A DNA stretch of 64,000 nucleotides from Buttiauxella sp. A111 (GTDB lineage: Bacteria; Pseudomonadota; Gammaproteobacteria; Enterobacterales; Enterobacteriaceae), in NCBI RefSeq assembly GCF_014189855.1, contig NZ_BJFN01000002.1:496001-560000 (forward strand), given 5' to 3'. Within the stretch, counting starts at the first letter, position 1. Each line of letters opens with the position of its first letter. The translations under genes were made by a program, and so were the position numbers. The notes under the pieces are model-generated. The model did not search any database, was not told the DNA's origin, and saw nothing but the letters and a program-made list of their open reading frames with translations. This document shows, piece by piece, positions 30,393-40,271 of this stretch.

Positions 30393-31898
30393 ATGTTAAA
30401 AAGGAAAAAGAAAGTCAGACCTATCAAGGTCAGTGACGTTACCATCATCGACGATAGCCGCCTTAAAAAGGCGATTACTGCAGCATCGCTTGGCAATGCG
30501 ATGGAATGGTTTGATTTCGGTGTGTACGGCTTTGTTGCCTTTGCGCTCGGTAAGGTCTTCTTCCCGGATGCCAGCCCGAGTGTGCAGATGATTGCCGCAT
30601 TGGGTACTTTCTCTGTCCCCTTCCTGATTCGCCCATTAGGCGGCCTGTTCTTTGGCATGCTGGGTGATAAGTATGGTCGCCAGAAAATCTTATCCATCAC
30701 AATCATCATTATGTCATTGAGTACCTTCTGTATTGGCCTTATTCCATCGTACGCAAGTATCGGTATTTGGGCGCCAATCCTGTTGTTACTTGCGAAAATG
30801 GCGCAAGGATTCTCTGTGGGTGGTGAATACACCGGTGCATCCATCTTCGTGGCGGAATATTCCCCGGACCGCAAACGCGGCTTTATGGGAAGTTGGCTGG
30901 ACTTCGGCTCCATCGCCGGTTTTGTATGTGGGGCTGGCGTGGTGGTGCTGATAACGGCTATCGTCGGCGAAGATAACTTCCTCGAATGGGGCTGGCGACT
31001 GCCCTTCTTCCTCGCTCTGCCATTAGGGATTATCGGTCTGTATCTGCGTCACGCGCTTGAAGAAACCCCCGCGTTTCAACAGCACATTGAACAGCTTGAG
31101 CAAGGCGATAAAGAAGGTCTGGCAGAGGGTCCGAAAATCTCCTTTAAAGAGATTGCCACCAAACACTGGCGCAGCCTGCTGACCTGTATCGGTATCGTTA
31201 TTTCAACCAACGTGACCTACTACATGTTGTTGACGTACATGCCGAGTTATTTGTCGCATAACCTGCATTATTCCGAAGAACATGGCGTACTGATTATCAT
31301 CGCCATCATGATTGGGATGCTGTTTGTTCAGCCGATGATTGGCTTATTGAGCGACCGTTTTGGCCGTCGTCCGTTTATCGTCTTCGGTAGTTTGGCGCTA
31401 CTGGTTCTGGCCATCCCTGCTTTTATCCTGATCAACAGTAATGTTCTGGGGCTCATATTTGCCGGGCTGCTCATTCTGGCCGTGATTCTTAACTCTTTCA
31501 CGGGCGTAATGGCATCGACGCTCCCCGCCATGTTCCCAACGCATATTCGATACAGTGCGCTGGCAAGCGCCTTTAATATCTCAGTGCTGATTGCGGGTGT
31601 TACGCCAACAGTCGCGGCCTGGTTAGTCGAAACAACCGATAACCTGATGATGCCAGCCTATTATCTGATGGTGGTTGCGGTGATTGGCCTGGTAACCGGT
31701 CTGACAATGAAAGAAACCGCGAATAAACCTCTAAAAGGGGCAACACCTGCGGCATCTGATATTGCTGAAGCGCGTGAAATTGTTCAGGAGCATCACGACA
31801 ATATCGAGCAGAAAATAGAAGATCTTGATCGTGAGATTGAAGAATTACAGGCGAAACGTACCAACCTGGTACAACAACACCCACGTATTAATGAGTAG
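30393..31898 (+). CDS. proP: Osmosensing proline/glycine-betaine symporter ProP
   Basis: MFS proton symporter that imports compatible solutes when osmolality rises. 501 residues, twelve transmembrane segments. MFS signature loops are GDKYGRQK and SDRFGRRP. The C-terminal cytoplasmic tail from about 455 is a heptad coiled coil (EIVQEHHDNIEQ...DREIEELQAKRTNL) as in E. coli ProP, where it tunes the osmotic threshold. It lies between aer and a peptide ABC operon and ends in a strong terminator. Confidence 0.97.
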   Translation: MLKRKKKVRPIKVSDVTIIDDSRLKKAITAASLGNAMEWFDFGVYGFVAFALGKVFFPDASPSVQMIAALGTFSVPFLIRPLGGLFFGMLGDKYGRQKILSITIIIMSLSTFCIGLIPSYASIGIWAPILLLLAKMAQGFSVGGEYTGASIFVAEYSPDRKRGFMGSWLDFGSIAGFVCGAGVVVLITAIVGEDNFLEWGWRLPFFLALPLGIIGLYLRHALEETPAFQQHIEQLEQGDKEGLAEGPKISFKEIATKHWRSLLTCIGIVISTNVTYYMLLTYMPSYLSHNLHYSEEHGVLIIIAIMIGMLFVQPMIGLLSDRFGRRPFIVFGSLALLVLAIPAFILINSNVLGLIFAGLLILAVILNSFTGVMASTLPAMFPTHIRYSALASAFNISVLIAGVTPTVAAWLVETTDNLMMPAYYLMVVAVIGLVTGLTMKETANKPLKGATPAASDIAEAREIVQEHHDNIEQKIEDLDREIEELQAKRTNLVQQHPRINE

Positions 31899-31917
31899 CT
31901 TCTTTAATCAATAAAAG

Positions 31918-31947
31918 CGCCGGGCAATGCCCGGCGTTTTCATTTTT
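31918..31947 (+). terminator. proP terminator
   Basis: Perfect 8-bp GC stem, CGCCGGGC / GCCCGGCG, 3-nt loop, then TTTTCATTTTT. Confidence 0.9.
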
Positions 31948-32097
31948 AACGTTCTCACCGATGCAAAAATAATATCCAAATGCCAAATGTTTATAAGGAA
32001 AGTATTTTTTTGGCTTTATGATTCGGCCTAACTGGCCTAACGTATGCGGGTTCGAGAATAACAACAGAAAAATTATTCATTTTAAGCAGGGTGCCAC

Positions 32098-33666
32098 ATG
32101 CAAAGAAAAGTACTGCCATTACTGCTGCTGGCGGCTATCTCCGCAAGCAGCTTTGCCGCTACACCACCAAATACATTAATCGTTGCACAGGGCCTGGATG
32201 ACATCGTCAGCCTTGATCCCGCCGAAGCGAACGAGCTTTCCAGTATTCAAACCGTGCCAAGTCTGTATCAGCGCCTGGTTCAGGCCGACCGTAACGATCC
32301 GGCAAAAGTGATTCCGGTGCTGGCTGAAAGCTGGCAGGGCGACGCGGCCAATAAAAAACTGACCATCAAATTGCGCCCGGATGCGAAATTCGCCTCCGGC
32401 AACCCGCTGCGCCCGGAAGATGTCATCTTCTCTTATACCCGCGCAGTCACGCTGAATAAGTCACCGGCGTTTATTCTTAACGTACTTGGCTGGCAGCCAG
32501 AAAACATCGCCAGCCAGTTGAAGAAAATCGATGACCACACGCTGGAATTACACTGGACTGCGGACGTCAGCCCGGCGGTTGCGCTGAATATTATCTCCAC
32601 GCCAATCGCTTCTATCGTCGATGAAAAAGCGGTGACCCCGAATGCCAAAGCGGGTGATTTCGGCAATGAATGGCTGAAAATGCACTCTGCGGGCAGCGGT
32701 CCGTTCAAAATGCGTGTTTACCAGCCGCACCAGGCGATTGTGCTGGACGCCAACCCAACATCACCGGGTGACGCACCAAAAATTAAAAATATCATTATTA
32801 AAAACGTGCCGGATCCAGCAGCACGTCGTTTGCTGATTCAGCAAGGTGACGCAGATATTGCCCGTGGTCTGGGCGCGGATCAAACCAGTGCGCTGGAAGG
32901 CAAACCTAGCGTAAAAGTGTTGAGCATTCCTTCTGCCGAACAGAACTACATGGTGTTCAACGTCGGTAACAGCAGCAATCCACTGCTGAAAAACCCAGCC
33001 CTTTGGGAAGCGTCCCGTTACCTGGTCGATTACGAAGGCATCACCAAAGACCTGTTGAAAGGCCAGTATTTTATCCACCAGAGCTTCCTGCCTGTCGGTT
33101 TCGCTGGCGCGCTGACCAACAACCCATTCAAATTTGATCCGGCTAAAGCAAAAGAAATCCTCGCTAAAGCAGGCATTAAAGACGCGCAATTCACGCTGGA
33201 CGTCGAGAACAAAGCGCCGTTTATCACCATCGCGCAGTCGATGCAGGCGAGTTTCGCTCAGGGCGGCGTGAAGATTGATCTGCTGCCAGCAGCCGGAAGC
33301 CAGGTTTACGCCCGCGTACGTGCGAAACAGCATCAGGCCGCGATCCGTATGTGGCTGCCGGACTATTTCGATGCCCACTCCAACGCCAGCTCTTTTGCGT
33401 TTAACGACGGCAAAGGCAGCACGGTTGCCGGTTTAAATAGCTGGGAAATCCCTGAGCTGAACAAACAAACTCTGGCGGCGGTTGCAGAAGCTGACCCGGC
33501 TAAACGCCTGGTTCTGTATAAGAAAATACAGGAAGAAGTGCAGCATAACTCGCCGTATGTGTTTGTTGATCAGGGTAAAACCCAAATCGTTGTACGTGAA
33601 AACGTGAAGGGTTATCAGCAAGGTTTGAATGCGGATATGGTGTATTACGACGCCGTGACTAAGTAA
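32098..33666 (+). CDS. ABC importer substrate-binding protein, peptide/nickel family
   Basis: Periplasmic solute-binding protein of the OppA/DppA/NikA family (SBP_bac_5), 522 residues. A signal peptide ends at SSFA-A (about residue 20). The mature domain opens with LDDIVSLDPAEANE, the usual start of this fold, and carries ESWQ...KLTIKLRPDAKFASG and the VPSLYQRLV segment. It heads a five-gene operon for a complete importer. The substrate (dipeptides, modified peptides or a metal complex) cannot be told from sequence. A palindromic repeat block separates it from the permease gene. Confidence 0.88.
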   Translation: MQRKVLPLLLLAAISASSFAATPPNTLIVAQGLDDIVSLDPAEANELSSIQTVPSLYQRLVQADRNDPAKVIPVLAESWQGDAANKKLTIKLRPDAKFASGNPLRPEDVIFSYTRAVTLNKSPAFILNVLGWQPENIASQLKKIDDHTLELHWTADVSPAVALNIISTPIASIVDEKAVTPNAKAGDFGNEWLKMHSAGSGPFKMRVYQPHQAIVLDANPTSPGDAPKIKNIIIKNVPDPAARRLLIQQGDADIARGLGADQTSALEGKPSVKVLSIPSAEQNYMVFNVGNSSNPLLKNPALWEASRYLVDYEGITKDLLKGQYFIHQSFLPVGFAGALTNNPFKFDPAKAKEILAKAGIKDAQFTLDVENKAPFITIAQSMQASFAQGGVKIDLLPAAGSQVYARVRAKQHQAAIRMWLPDYFDAHSNASSFAFNDGKGSTVAGLNSWEIPELNKQTLAAVAEADPAKRLVLYKKIQEEVQHNSPYVFVDQGKTQIVVRENVKGYQQGLNADMVYYDAVTK

Positions 33667-33671
33667 GGGAC

Positions 33672-33820
33672 GCCCTCGCCCTCACCCTAGCCCTCTCCCC
33701 CAGGGAGAGGGGATAATTCGGTTTCCCCCTGGCCATCAGGGGCGGGTTTTCCCCCTTTCCCACGGGGAGCGGGGATCTTCTTTTCCCCCTCTCCCTCAGG
33801 GAGAGGGTCGGGGTGAGGGT
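33672..33820. repeat. GC-rich palindromic repeat block between the SBP and permease genes
   Basis: Two inverted copies of a unit CCCTCACCC-nnn-CCCTCTCCC with GGGAGAGGG stems frame about 90 bases that hold further C-run/G-run palindromes. The same arrangement recurs at 63067. Placement between a binding protein gene and its permease gene recalls the REP sequences between malE and malF, which protect the upstream mRNA. Confidence 0.75.
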
Positions 33821-33851
33821 TGCTTTCTCCAACACAACGCAAAGAGTCCAC

Positions 33852-34901
33852 ATGTCAGACATTTCCACCCTTTCAGCCTCGAATCGCCTGCGCCGCCCGT
33901 TGCTGACATTCGCGCAAGGGCTATTTACCCTGGCACTGACGCTGCTCGGCTTGTTGCTCATCACATTCGCCCTTTCGGCACTTTCGCCAGTCGACCGCGT
34001 GCTGCAAATCGTCGGCGATCACGCAAGCCAGGCCACCTACGATCAAGTTCGCCACCAGTTGGGTTTGGATAGACCCCTTCCCGTACAGTTCTGGCACTAT
34101 CTGACGAATCTCGCGCAGGGTGATTTAGGCACAGCCAGCGCGACCGGTCAGCCAGTTTTACAGGATTTGCTTTCCGCTTTTCCGGCCACATTAGAACTCG
34201 CCACTCTCGCGCTGATTATTGGCAGCGTTCTTGGGGTCATCTTTGGTGTGCTTTGTGCCAGATTCGCAGGCTCGCCGTGGGACCTGGCGGTGCGCACGTT
34301 TACCCTGCTCGGCAACTCGGTTCCTATTTTCTGGCTGGGTTTGCTGATGCTGGCGCTGTTTTATGCCCGCCTGCAATGGAGCGCCGGGCCTGGGCGTCTG
34401 GACGATATTTATCAGTACAGCGTGGAAGCCAAAACCGGCTTTGTGCTGGTCGATACCTGGCTTTCTGGCGACCGCGATGCATTCCTGAACGCCATCAACC
34501 ACCTCGCTTTACCCGTGTTGCTGCTGGCCTATTACTCGCTGGCAAGCATTACCCGCTTAACACGCACCGCGTGTTTGAGCGAAATGAACAAAGAATACAT
34601 TACGCTTGCGCGCGCCAAAGGTGCCGGAGAGATGGCGATTCTGGTGCGCCATGTGCTGCCGAATATTCGCGGCACGTTATTCACCGTCATTGCATTGGCA
34701 TACACCGGCATGCTGGAAGGTGCGGTGCTGACTGAAACGGTTTTCTCCTGGCCGGGCATCGGGCGCTATCTCACTACCGCGCTGTTCGCCGGAGATACCA
34801 CCGCGATTATGGGCGGCACACTGCTGATTGGCGTGTCGTTTGTCATTATCAATAATCTGACTGACGTTCTGGTGCGTGTCACCGATCCGAGGGTGCGCTA
34901 A
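33852..34901 (+). CDS. ABC importer permease, DppB/NikB type
   Basis: Inner-membrane permease, 349 residues, about six transmembrane segments. The DppB-type N-terminal LGLDRPLPVQFWHYL and the coupling-loop EAA motif EYITLARAKGAG...HVLPNI near 255-280 are visible. A periplasmic insertion of about 60 residues (ARLQWSAGPG...FLNAINH) makes it longer than NikB. ATG 33852 lies after the repeat block and lacks a strong ribosome site (AAAGAG). Overlaps the next gene by one base. Confidence 0.9.
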   Translation: MSDISTLSASNRLRRPLLTFAQGLFTLALTLLGLLLITFALSALSPVDRVLQIVGDHASQATYDQVRHQLGLDRPLPVQFWHYLTNLAQGDLGTASATGQPVLQDLLSAFPATLELATLALIIGSVLGVIFGVLCARFAGSPWDLAVRTFTLLGNSVPIFWLGLLMLALFYARLQWSAGPGRLDDIYQYSVEAKTGFVLVDTWLSGDRDAFLNAINHLALPVLLLAYYSLASITRLTRTACLSEMNKEYITLARAKGAGEMAILVRHVLPNIRGTLFTVIALAYTGMLEGAVLTETVFSWPGIGRYLTTALFAGDTTAIMGGTLLIGVSFVIINNLTDVLVRVTDPRVR

Positions 34902-35734
34902 TGCCGTCTTATCTGTTTTTGCGCCGTACTTTACGATCGCCTGCGGCACTCTGCGGCCTGGTGATTATTACGTTATTGGTGCTGGTTGCCATTTTTGCGC
35001 CATTGCTGGCCCCCTTCGACCCGAACTGGCAAGACGCCGCAGCACGTCTGCAAGCGCCGAATGCTCAACACTGGTTGGGCACGGATAGCTATGGCCGCGA
35101 TATGCTTTCACGCCTGATTTACGGCTCACGCCCGGCTCTCGGCCTGGTGCTGCTGGTTACGCTCATTACGCTGCCTGTTGGGCTGCTTATCGGCATTCTT
35201 TCTGGTTATTACGGGGGCTGGCTGGAGCGCGTGCTTATGCGTTTTACCGATGTCGTGATGTCGATGCCACGCCTGATTCTGGCCTTTGCCTTTGTGGCGA
35301 TGCTTGGCCCAGGCCTGGTTAACGGCGCGCTGGCGCTGGCACTAACCACGTGGCCTGCGTATGCACGCCAGGCACGCAGCGAAATTCAACGCCTGCGCCA
35401 CAGCGACTATCTCGCTGCCGCCGAAATGATGGGGATTCGTGGGCTGCGCCTGTTGGCAGGCCACATTCTGCCGCTCTGTTTACCTTCAGCCATTGTGCGG
35501 TTGGCGCTTGATTTGGCAGGTATTATTCTTGCCGCCGCCGGGCTGGGTTTCCTGGGCCTTGGCGCAAGGCCACCCATGGCGGAATGGGGTTCAATGATCG
35601 CCGACGGCATGCAGGTTATTTTCGATCAATGGTGGATCGCCGCAATTCCTGGCACCGCTATTTTGATTAGCAGCCTGGCCTTTAACCTTTTGGGCGATGG
35701 ATTACGCGACGTGCTGGAGCCGGGTCATGACTGA
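34901..35734 (+). CDS. ABC importer permease, DppC/NikC type
   Basis: Second membrane subunit, 277 residues. Conserved DppC-type features: HWLGTDSYGRDMLSRL at about residues 48-63, the EAA loop SDYLAAAEMMGIRGLRLLAGHILP, and GLGFLGLGARPPMAEWG. Its ATG overlaps the stop of the preceding permease gene (TAATG), so the two are coupled. It overlaps the ATPase gene by eight bases. Confidence 0.92.
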   Translation: MPSYLFLRRTLRSPAALCGLVIITLLVLVAIFAPLLAPFDPNWQDAAARLQAPNAQHWLGTDSYGRDMLSRLIYGSRPALGLVLLVTLITLPVGLLIGILSGYYGGWLERVLMRFTDVVMSMPRLILAFAFVAMLGPGLVNGALALALTTWPAYARQARSEIQRLRHSDYLAAAEMMGIRGLRLLAGHILPLCLPSAIVRLALDLAGIILAAAGLGFLGLGARPPMAEWGSMIADGMQVIFDQWWIAAIPGTAILISSLAFNLLGDGLRDVLEPGHD

Positions 35735-36563
35735 GAATCGTATTCACGTTCAGGGGTTAAACATTGATTACCCCGGCGCACGCGTAGTAGAAAACCTCTC
35801 GTTTACGCTTGGCGTTGAAAGGCTGGCACTGGTGGGCGAATCCGGTTCAGGCAAATCCATGACGGCTCGCTCGCTAATGGGTCTGGTGCGCAAACCAGGC
35901 AAGGTCAGTGCCACTCAGCTCAACGTGCTGAATCACGACTTGCTGACGATGCACGACCGCGACTGGCAGCGCCTGCGCGGCAATGACATTTCGATGGTTT
36001 TACAAGATCCGCGCTACGCGCTCAACCCGGTGAAAAACGTCGCCCAGCAGATTGATGAAGCGTTGCGGCTGCACCAAAAACTGTCCACGGCACAGCGCCG
36101 CGAGCGAATCCGCGAAGTGATTAATGCGGTGGGATTGCAGGAAAACGTGCTGCTGCGTTACCCGGCGGAACTTTCCGGCGGTATGGGGCAGCGCGTGATG
36201 ATTGCCATCGCCCTGGTCAACAATCCCAAGGTATTGATAGCCGACGAACCCACTTCGGCACTGGATGCCCGTCTGCGCAACCAGATTCTGGAATTGCTGG
36301 TCGAACAATGCGAACAACGCCAGATGGCGATGTTACTGATTAGCCACGATCTGCCGCTGGTCGCTCAACACTGCCAGCGTGTGCTGGTGATGTATCAGGG
36401 GCAAAAAGTCGATGAAATGGAAGCCAGTCAACTGGCAACAGCCACACATCCTTATACCCGAACACTCTGGACATGCCGGCCAAATGCCGCGACTTACGGC
36501 ACAATGCTACCGACACTTGACCGTAGCCAGAATCTGCAAGGAGAACACCATGGCGATCGTTGA
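35727..36563 (+). CDS. ABC importer ATPase, DppD/NikD type
   Basis: Cytoplasmic nucleotide-binding subunit, 278 residues. Walker A GESGSGKS (about residues 38-45), Q-loop MVLQDPRYALNP, signature LSGGMGQRV and Walker B LIADEPTSALD are intact. The C-terminal extension with HPYTRTLW is shorter than in DppD (about 327 residues), so it is closer to NikD in size. It overlaps the neighbouring genes at both ends (8 and 14 bases). Confidence 0.93.
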   Translation: MTENRIHVQGLNIDYPGARVVENLSFTLGVERLALVGESGSGKSMTARSLMGLVRKPGKVSATQLNVLNHDLLTMHDRDWQRLRGNDISMVLQDPRYALNPVKNVAQQIDEALRLHQKLSTAQRRERIREVINAVGLQENVLLRYPAELSGGMGQRVMIAIALVNNPKVLIADEPTSALDARLRNQILELLVEQCEQRQMAMLLISHDLPLVAQHCQRVLVMYQGQKVDEMEASQLATATHPYTRTLWTCRPNAATYGTMLPTLDRSQNLQGEHHGDR

Positions 36564-37272
36564 AGTCAGTAATTTACGCGTGCAATTTACGGCTAAGGGC
36601 CAGGTCAAAACTGCGGTTAGTGATGCCAGTTTCTCCGTAAACTCAGGTGAAACATTCAGTTTGATTGGCGCATCAGGATGCGGAAAATCCACCATTCTGC
36701 GGGTGCTGGCAGGGTTGCAGCGCGAATGGCAAGGCGACGTCAAACTGCTGGATGATGCAATCAAACCCGGTTCACGTTTTCAGGGCTTCCTGCGACGTAA
36801 TGTGCAGATGGTGTTTCAGGACCCCTACGCGTCTTTGCATCCCAACCATACCATTTACCGCACGCTGGCCGAGCCGCTGACGATTCACGGGGAAGCGCAA
36901 ATTGCCGCCCGCGTGGAGGAGGCGCTGCTTCAGGTGGGACTGGCAGCTGACGCCATGAAGCGTTATCCCCACCAGCTTTCCGGCGGGCAGCGCCAGCGTG
37001 TCGCCATTGCCCGGGCACTGTTGCTGCGGCCTAAAATCCTGCTGCTTGATGAACCGACTTCGGCGTTGGATATGTCGGTGCAGGCAGAAATTCTCAATCT
37101 GTTGAACCGCCTTAAACAGCAGTTTGGCATGACCTATCTGCTGGTCAGCCACGACGCCGATGTGATTGCTCATATGTCAGACCGGGCGGCTTACATGGCC
37201 GGCGGGATCATCGAACATGAGTTCGACCGTGCCGCTCTGGTTCGCGGAGAACACCGCATGGATGCCGCATAA
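36550..37272 (+). CDS. ABC importer ATPase, DppF/NikE type
   Basis: Second nucleotide-binding subunit, 240 residues. Walker A GASGCGKST (about 38-46), Q-loop MVFQDPYASLHPNH, signature LSGGQRQRVAIARAL and Walker B LLLDEPTSALD are present. It lacks the HPYT C-terminal extension of DppF. Start at ATG 36550 behind AAGGAG, 14 bases inside the previous gene. Its stop codon touches the stop of the convergent DgcZ-like gene with no gap, so no terminator separates them. Confidence 0.93.
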   Translation: MAIVEVSNLRVQFTAKGQVKTAVSDASFSVNSGETFSLIGASGCGKSTILRVLAGLQREWQGDVKLLDDAIKPGSRFQGFLRRNVQMVFQDPYASLHPNHTIYRTLAEPLTIHGEAQIAARVEEALLQVGLAADAMKRYPHQLSGGQRQRVAIARALLLRPKILLLDEPTSALDMSVQAEILNLLNRLKQQFGMTYLLVSHDADVIAHMSDRAAYMAGGIIEHEFDRAALVRGEHRMDAA

Positions 37273-38175
37273 TCACTCACCGAGCGTAATCAGATCTTCT
37301 GCAATCGTGGACATAATGCAGCGGTTACGCCCGGTGTTTTTACCGTAATACATCGCTTTATCGGCACGACCAATCGCCTCGTGCAGCGAATCCTGAGCTC
37401 TGACTTTCGTCAAACCCCCTGTCACAGTCACACTGATTTCAACGCCCGCAACCTTAATGGAGTGGGATTCCAGATGCTTGCGCATTCGCTCGGCAGCAAA
37501 ACCGGCATCCTCATCGTTTTTCGCGATGAGTAACGTAATAAATTCTTCGCCCCCAAAACGATATATGCGTTCGTTATCCCGCGTTGCTGCTCTTAATGCC
37601 AGAGCGACCGATCGCAATACATCATCACCCGCATTGTGCCCCCAGGTATCGTTAATCGACTTAAACCTGTCGATATCCATAATCAGCACATACACGCGGC
37701 TGTCGCTCAAATTATATTTTGAGCGAATAAGGGGGAATTCACGATATAACAAATGGCGCAACGGCAGGCCGGTTAATGCATCATGTAAATTTCGGTAGGA
37801 GAAGAGATATTCTTTATAACGGTCAAGGCTTTCAATCAATATCTGTTGCGTGGAGTGGTAGTGCTGTACTAATTCTTCGGTCACCTTTTTGGACATAATA
37901 GACTGCATTAATTCCCGTGCAACATCATGCATTTCCGTATGCTGGCAGTCGATGAGCGCAATCATTTCCCTGTCCAGCGCCTCTCCTTCGAGACGCAGCT
38001 TCAGCCATTTGCTAAAACGGCAATGGCAATGGGAATCGGGGTGAACAATCTCTTCATCCGCCTCTCCCCCTAGCAGGTTCAGAGACAGTATTTTTGCGGC
38101 CCAATCGTAATGGTCTTTAATGGCGATGTTGAGCTCAGATAAAGAGTAATCAAGATCGTTGATATTTAATGGCAC
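37273..38175 (-). CDS. dgcZ: Zinc-sensing diguanylate cyclase, DgcZ-like
   Basis: Cytoplasmic c-di-GMP synthase, 300 residues, GTG start. The N-terminal CZB domain (about 1-130) shows the zinc-binding pattern His in DHYDW (22), Cys in HCHCRFSKW and paired His in DCQHTEMH. The GGDEF domain starts at HDALTGLPLR and has GGEEF. The I-site position reads RDNE instead of RxxD, as in E. coli DgcZ (RDYE), so feedback inhibition is probably weak. In E. coli zinc binding inhibits DgcZ and so lowers PGA-dependent biofilm. Confidence 0.85.
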   Translation of the reverse strand: MPLNINDLDYSLSELNIAIKDHYDWAAKILSLNLLGGEADEEIVHPDSHCHCRFSKWLKLRLEGEALDREMIALIDCQHTEMHDVARELMQSIMSKKVTEELVQHYHSTQQILIESLDRYKEYLFSYRNLHDALTGLPLRHLLYREFPLIRSKYNLSDSRVYVLIMDIDRFKSINDTWGHNAGDDVLRSVALALRAATRDNERIYRFGGEEFITLLIAKNDEDAGFAAERMRKHLESHSIKVAGVEISVTVTGGLTKVRAQDSLHEAIGRADKAMYYGKNTGRNRCIMSTIAEDLITLGE

Positions 38176-38378
38176 AAGCGCACTCTCAATATTTAAAATT
38201 AATTTCTACGACCCATTTTGTAAGCAGCAATAACTACAGACAGAAGTCTACCTTATAGGATAAATAAAACTGAACGGATTAATTTAGTCTTCTTTACATA
38301 AAAGCATTAATAGTTCGTTATTAATTTGTTGCGATTATGGTTTCAGCAAAGTCATAAGTGGCATTGATATATCAGCGT
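38176..38378. other. AT-rich gap upstream of the DgcZ-like gene
   Basis: First third of a 587-base gap. Strongly AT-rich, without ORFs or clear hairpins. It must hold the promoter of the DgcZ-like gene, but I see no convincing -35/-10 pair. Confidence 0.3.
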
Positions 38379-38506
38379 ATATACCCAAAATAATTCATGT
38401 TTCAGGCAGGCGGCAAGTTTGTGAATCCTCAGGAGCTTACTCAAGTAAGTGACTGGGGTGAGCAAACGCAGCCAACGCACATGCAACTTGAAGTATGACG
38501 GGTATA
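38379..38506. repeat. ERIC element, copy 3
   Basis: Full-length ERIC: TATACCCAAAATAATTC at the left end, core CAGGAGCTTACTCAAGTAAG and TGACTGGGGTGAGC, and CTTGAAGTATGACGGGTATA at the right end. No cassette. It lies between the DgcZ-like gene and the NtrC/sigma-54 control region of patA. Confidence 0.95.
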
Positions 38507-38532
38507 AGATGATGTAATGCCCTGGTGCAACA

Positions 38533-38549
38533 TGCACATTTATAGTGCA
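38533..38549. promoter_or_regulatory. NtrC (GlnG) enhancer site for patA
   Basis: TGCACATTTATAGTGCA matches both arms of the NtrC consensus TGCAC-N7-GTGCA. Further half-sites (GGTGCA, GTGCA) flank it at 38524-38571. It is about 185 bases before the expected patA start point. Confidence 0.75.
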
Positions 38550-38678
38550 AACAGGGTGCAGAAAGAGTGCAAATCGCCCTGTTCAGAGCAGCCTGTCCTC
38601 AGCATATAAATCCACAAAATATGTTCAATTGTGAGTAAACATTGCTCAACTCGCGTTCCGCCTAAGCGTTTATCCTGA

Positions 38679-40154
<1,476 letters not shown>

Positions 40155-40161
40155 TCCAATA

Positions 40162-40193
40162 ACTCCTCGGAATCATAATTCCGGGGAGTATTT
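40162..40193 (+). terminator. patA terminator
   Basis: 12-bp stem, ACTCCTCGGAAT / ATTCCGGGGAGT, with one G-U pair and 4-nt loop, then ATTTAG. Confidence 0.75.
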
Positions 40194-40225
40194 AGCCCGC
40201 TAATGTTTTTACCCTTCTGAACGTT

Positions 40226-40233
40226 CTATACTT
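40226..40233 (+). promoter_or_regulatory. Sigma-S-type -10 upstream of the GT17 gene
   Basis: CTATACTT, 38 bases before the ORF, fits the RpoS -10 consensus. No clear -35 at the right distance. Confidence 0.45.
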
Positions 40234-40271
40234 GCCGTCCTTTTCTATCCTTAAAATCTGGTTGCGCCTTC

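Noticed and set aside
30329-30913. 194-codon minus-strand frame opposite proP
   Set aside because: It lies antisense within a well-supported transporter gene, its sequence has no recognisable domain, and it has no ribosome site.
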